From the NCBI GenBank assembly GCA_023418535.1, contig JAEZZN010000054.1, positions 1 through 7,120 on the forward strand: a stretch of 7,120 bases of DNA, written 5' to 3'. Shown in pieces: positions 6,997 to 7,120 of the stretch. Source of the DNA: Bacillota bacterium. GTDB taxonomy: Bacteria > Bacillota_A > Clostridia > Tissierellales > Peptoniphilaceae. The notes beneath the pieces are model-generated. The model ran no database searches, had not been told where the DNA came from, and saw nothing but the letters and a program-made list of their open reading frames with translations. Numbering within the stretch: the stretch's first letter is position 1; every line of letters starts with the position of its first letter. The translations under genes were made by a program, and so were the position numbers.

Positions 6997-7120
6997 TATA
7001 GAAATATAAAAATAATCTATAAAATTTTGCAAAAATATTAAAATATTACTCAATAAAAGCTATCTCTTAATTGTAGTATAAGTAATTAATTTGCATATAA
7101 ACTGTATTTTGTTCGAATAT

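Larger units (their letters stand above)
6559..7041 (+). pseudogene. Silent hsdS cassette: spare TRD without start
   Basis: This open frame encodes one HsdS target-recognition unit: SWEQRKLGELVDVCSGRDY at its start, IPVYGTGGYM, then GIGRKGTID, APFWTVDTLFY, GVPSLSKTAINDID and finally DTLITLHQR. These are classic HsdS TRD motifs and no stop interrupts about 160 residues. It lacks a start: no ATG, GTG or TTG lies in frame before the internal ATG at 6664, which is after about 35 TRD residues, and the terminator cuts off read-through transcription. The frame also differs from hsdM. Its TRD resembles neither TRD of hsdS. After LHQR the helix is shortened and altered (YRNIKIIYKILQKY versus KLEKLENMKKALLQKMFI). 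It is bounded by repeats A3 and B3 in the codon phase of hsdS, so it is best read as a donor for TRD replacement. A decayed remnant of a second hsdS is the alternative. Sampled GC is about 41% (6601-6720), above the hsdR sample. Confidence 0.85.

Noticed and set aside
6664..7041. A 125-residue gene starting at ATG 6664
   Set aside because: The frame is open well upstream and the HsdS homology begins about 35 residues earlier, so this ATG is an internal methionine of the TRD; the GGTGG before it encodes GTGG of a TRD motif.
7042..7120. Possible promoter (TTGCAT at 7091-7096 with GAATAT at 7115-7120)
   Set aside because: Both boxes are weak, the sequence is simply AT-rich, and the window ends before any downstream gene can be seen.

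Overview
The window carries one complete type I restriction-modification locus from a low-GC bacterium, almost certainly a member of the Bacillota (Firmicutes). The support is the AT-rich coding sequence (about 32% GC in a hand-counted stretch of the restriction gene), heavy AGA/ATA codon use, strong purine-rich Shine-Dalgarno sites, TTG and GTG starts, and the WEQRKLGE / LITLHQRKLE signatures typical of Bacillota HsdS proteins. The genus cannot be fixed from the sequence. No RNA genes, transposases, integrases or CRISPR repeats were seen.

All genes are on the + strand and tightly packed: a 193-residue half-length HsdS-like protein (22-603), the motor/nuclease subunit HsdR (575-3688, overlapping the first gene by 29 nt), the two-TRD specificity subunit HsdS (3690-4907, GTG start 1 nt after the hsdR stop), and the N6-adenine methyltransferase HsdM (4917-6533). 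A perfect hairpin terminator begins at the hsdM stop codon. Two to three bases beyond it a start-less spare target-recognition cassette begins (6559-7041). The last 79 bases (7042-7120) are AT-rich and show nothing identifiable. Only 21 bases precede the first gene, so the operon promoter and any upstream genes lie outside the window.

How the parts should work together: HsdM and HsdS form the methylase, with the two HsdS TRDs reading the two halves of a bipartite site. Adding HsdR gives the ATP-driven translocating nuclease. HsdR length, motif spacing and HsdS length match the EcoR124-like (type IC) family. The hsdS gene has conserved blocks at the start and end of each TRD (repeats A1, B1, A2, B2). 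The downstream cassette is bounded by diverged copies of the same blocks (A3, B3) in the same codon phase and orientation. This is the architecture of a TRD reservoir: the cassette could be copied into hsdS to change DNA specificity. A crossover between the direct repeats would instead delete hsdM, so one-way copying (gene conversion) is the productive route.

The most unusual points are the silent cassette behind the terminator, the separate half-HsdS gene translationally coupled to hsdR, and the higher GC of TRD1, which suggests that it was imported.
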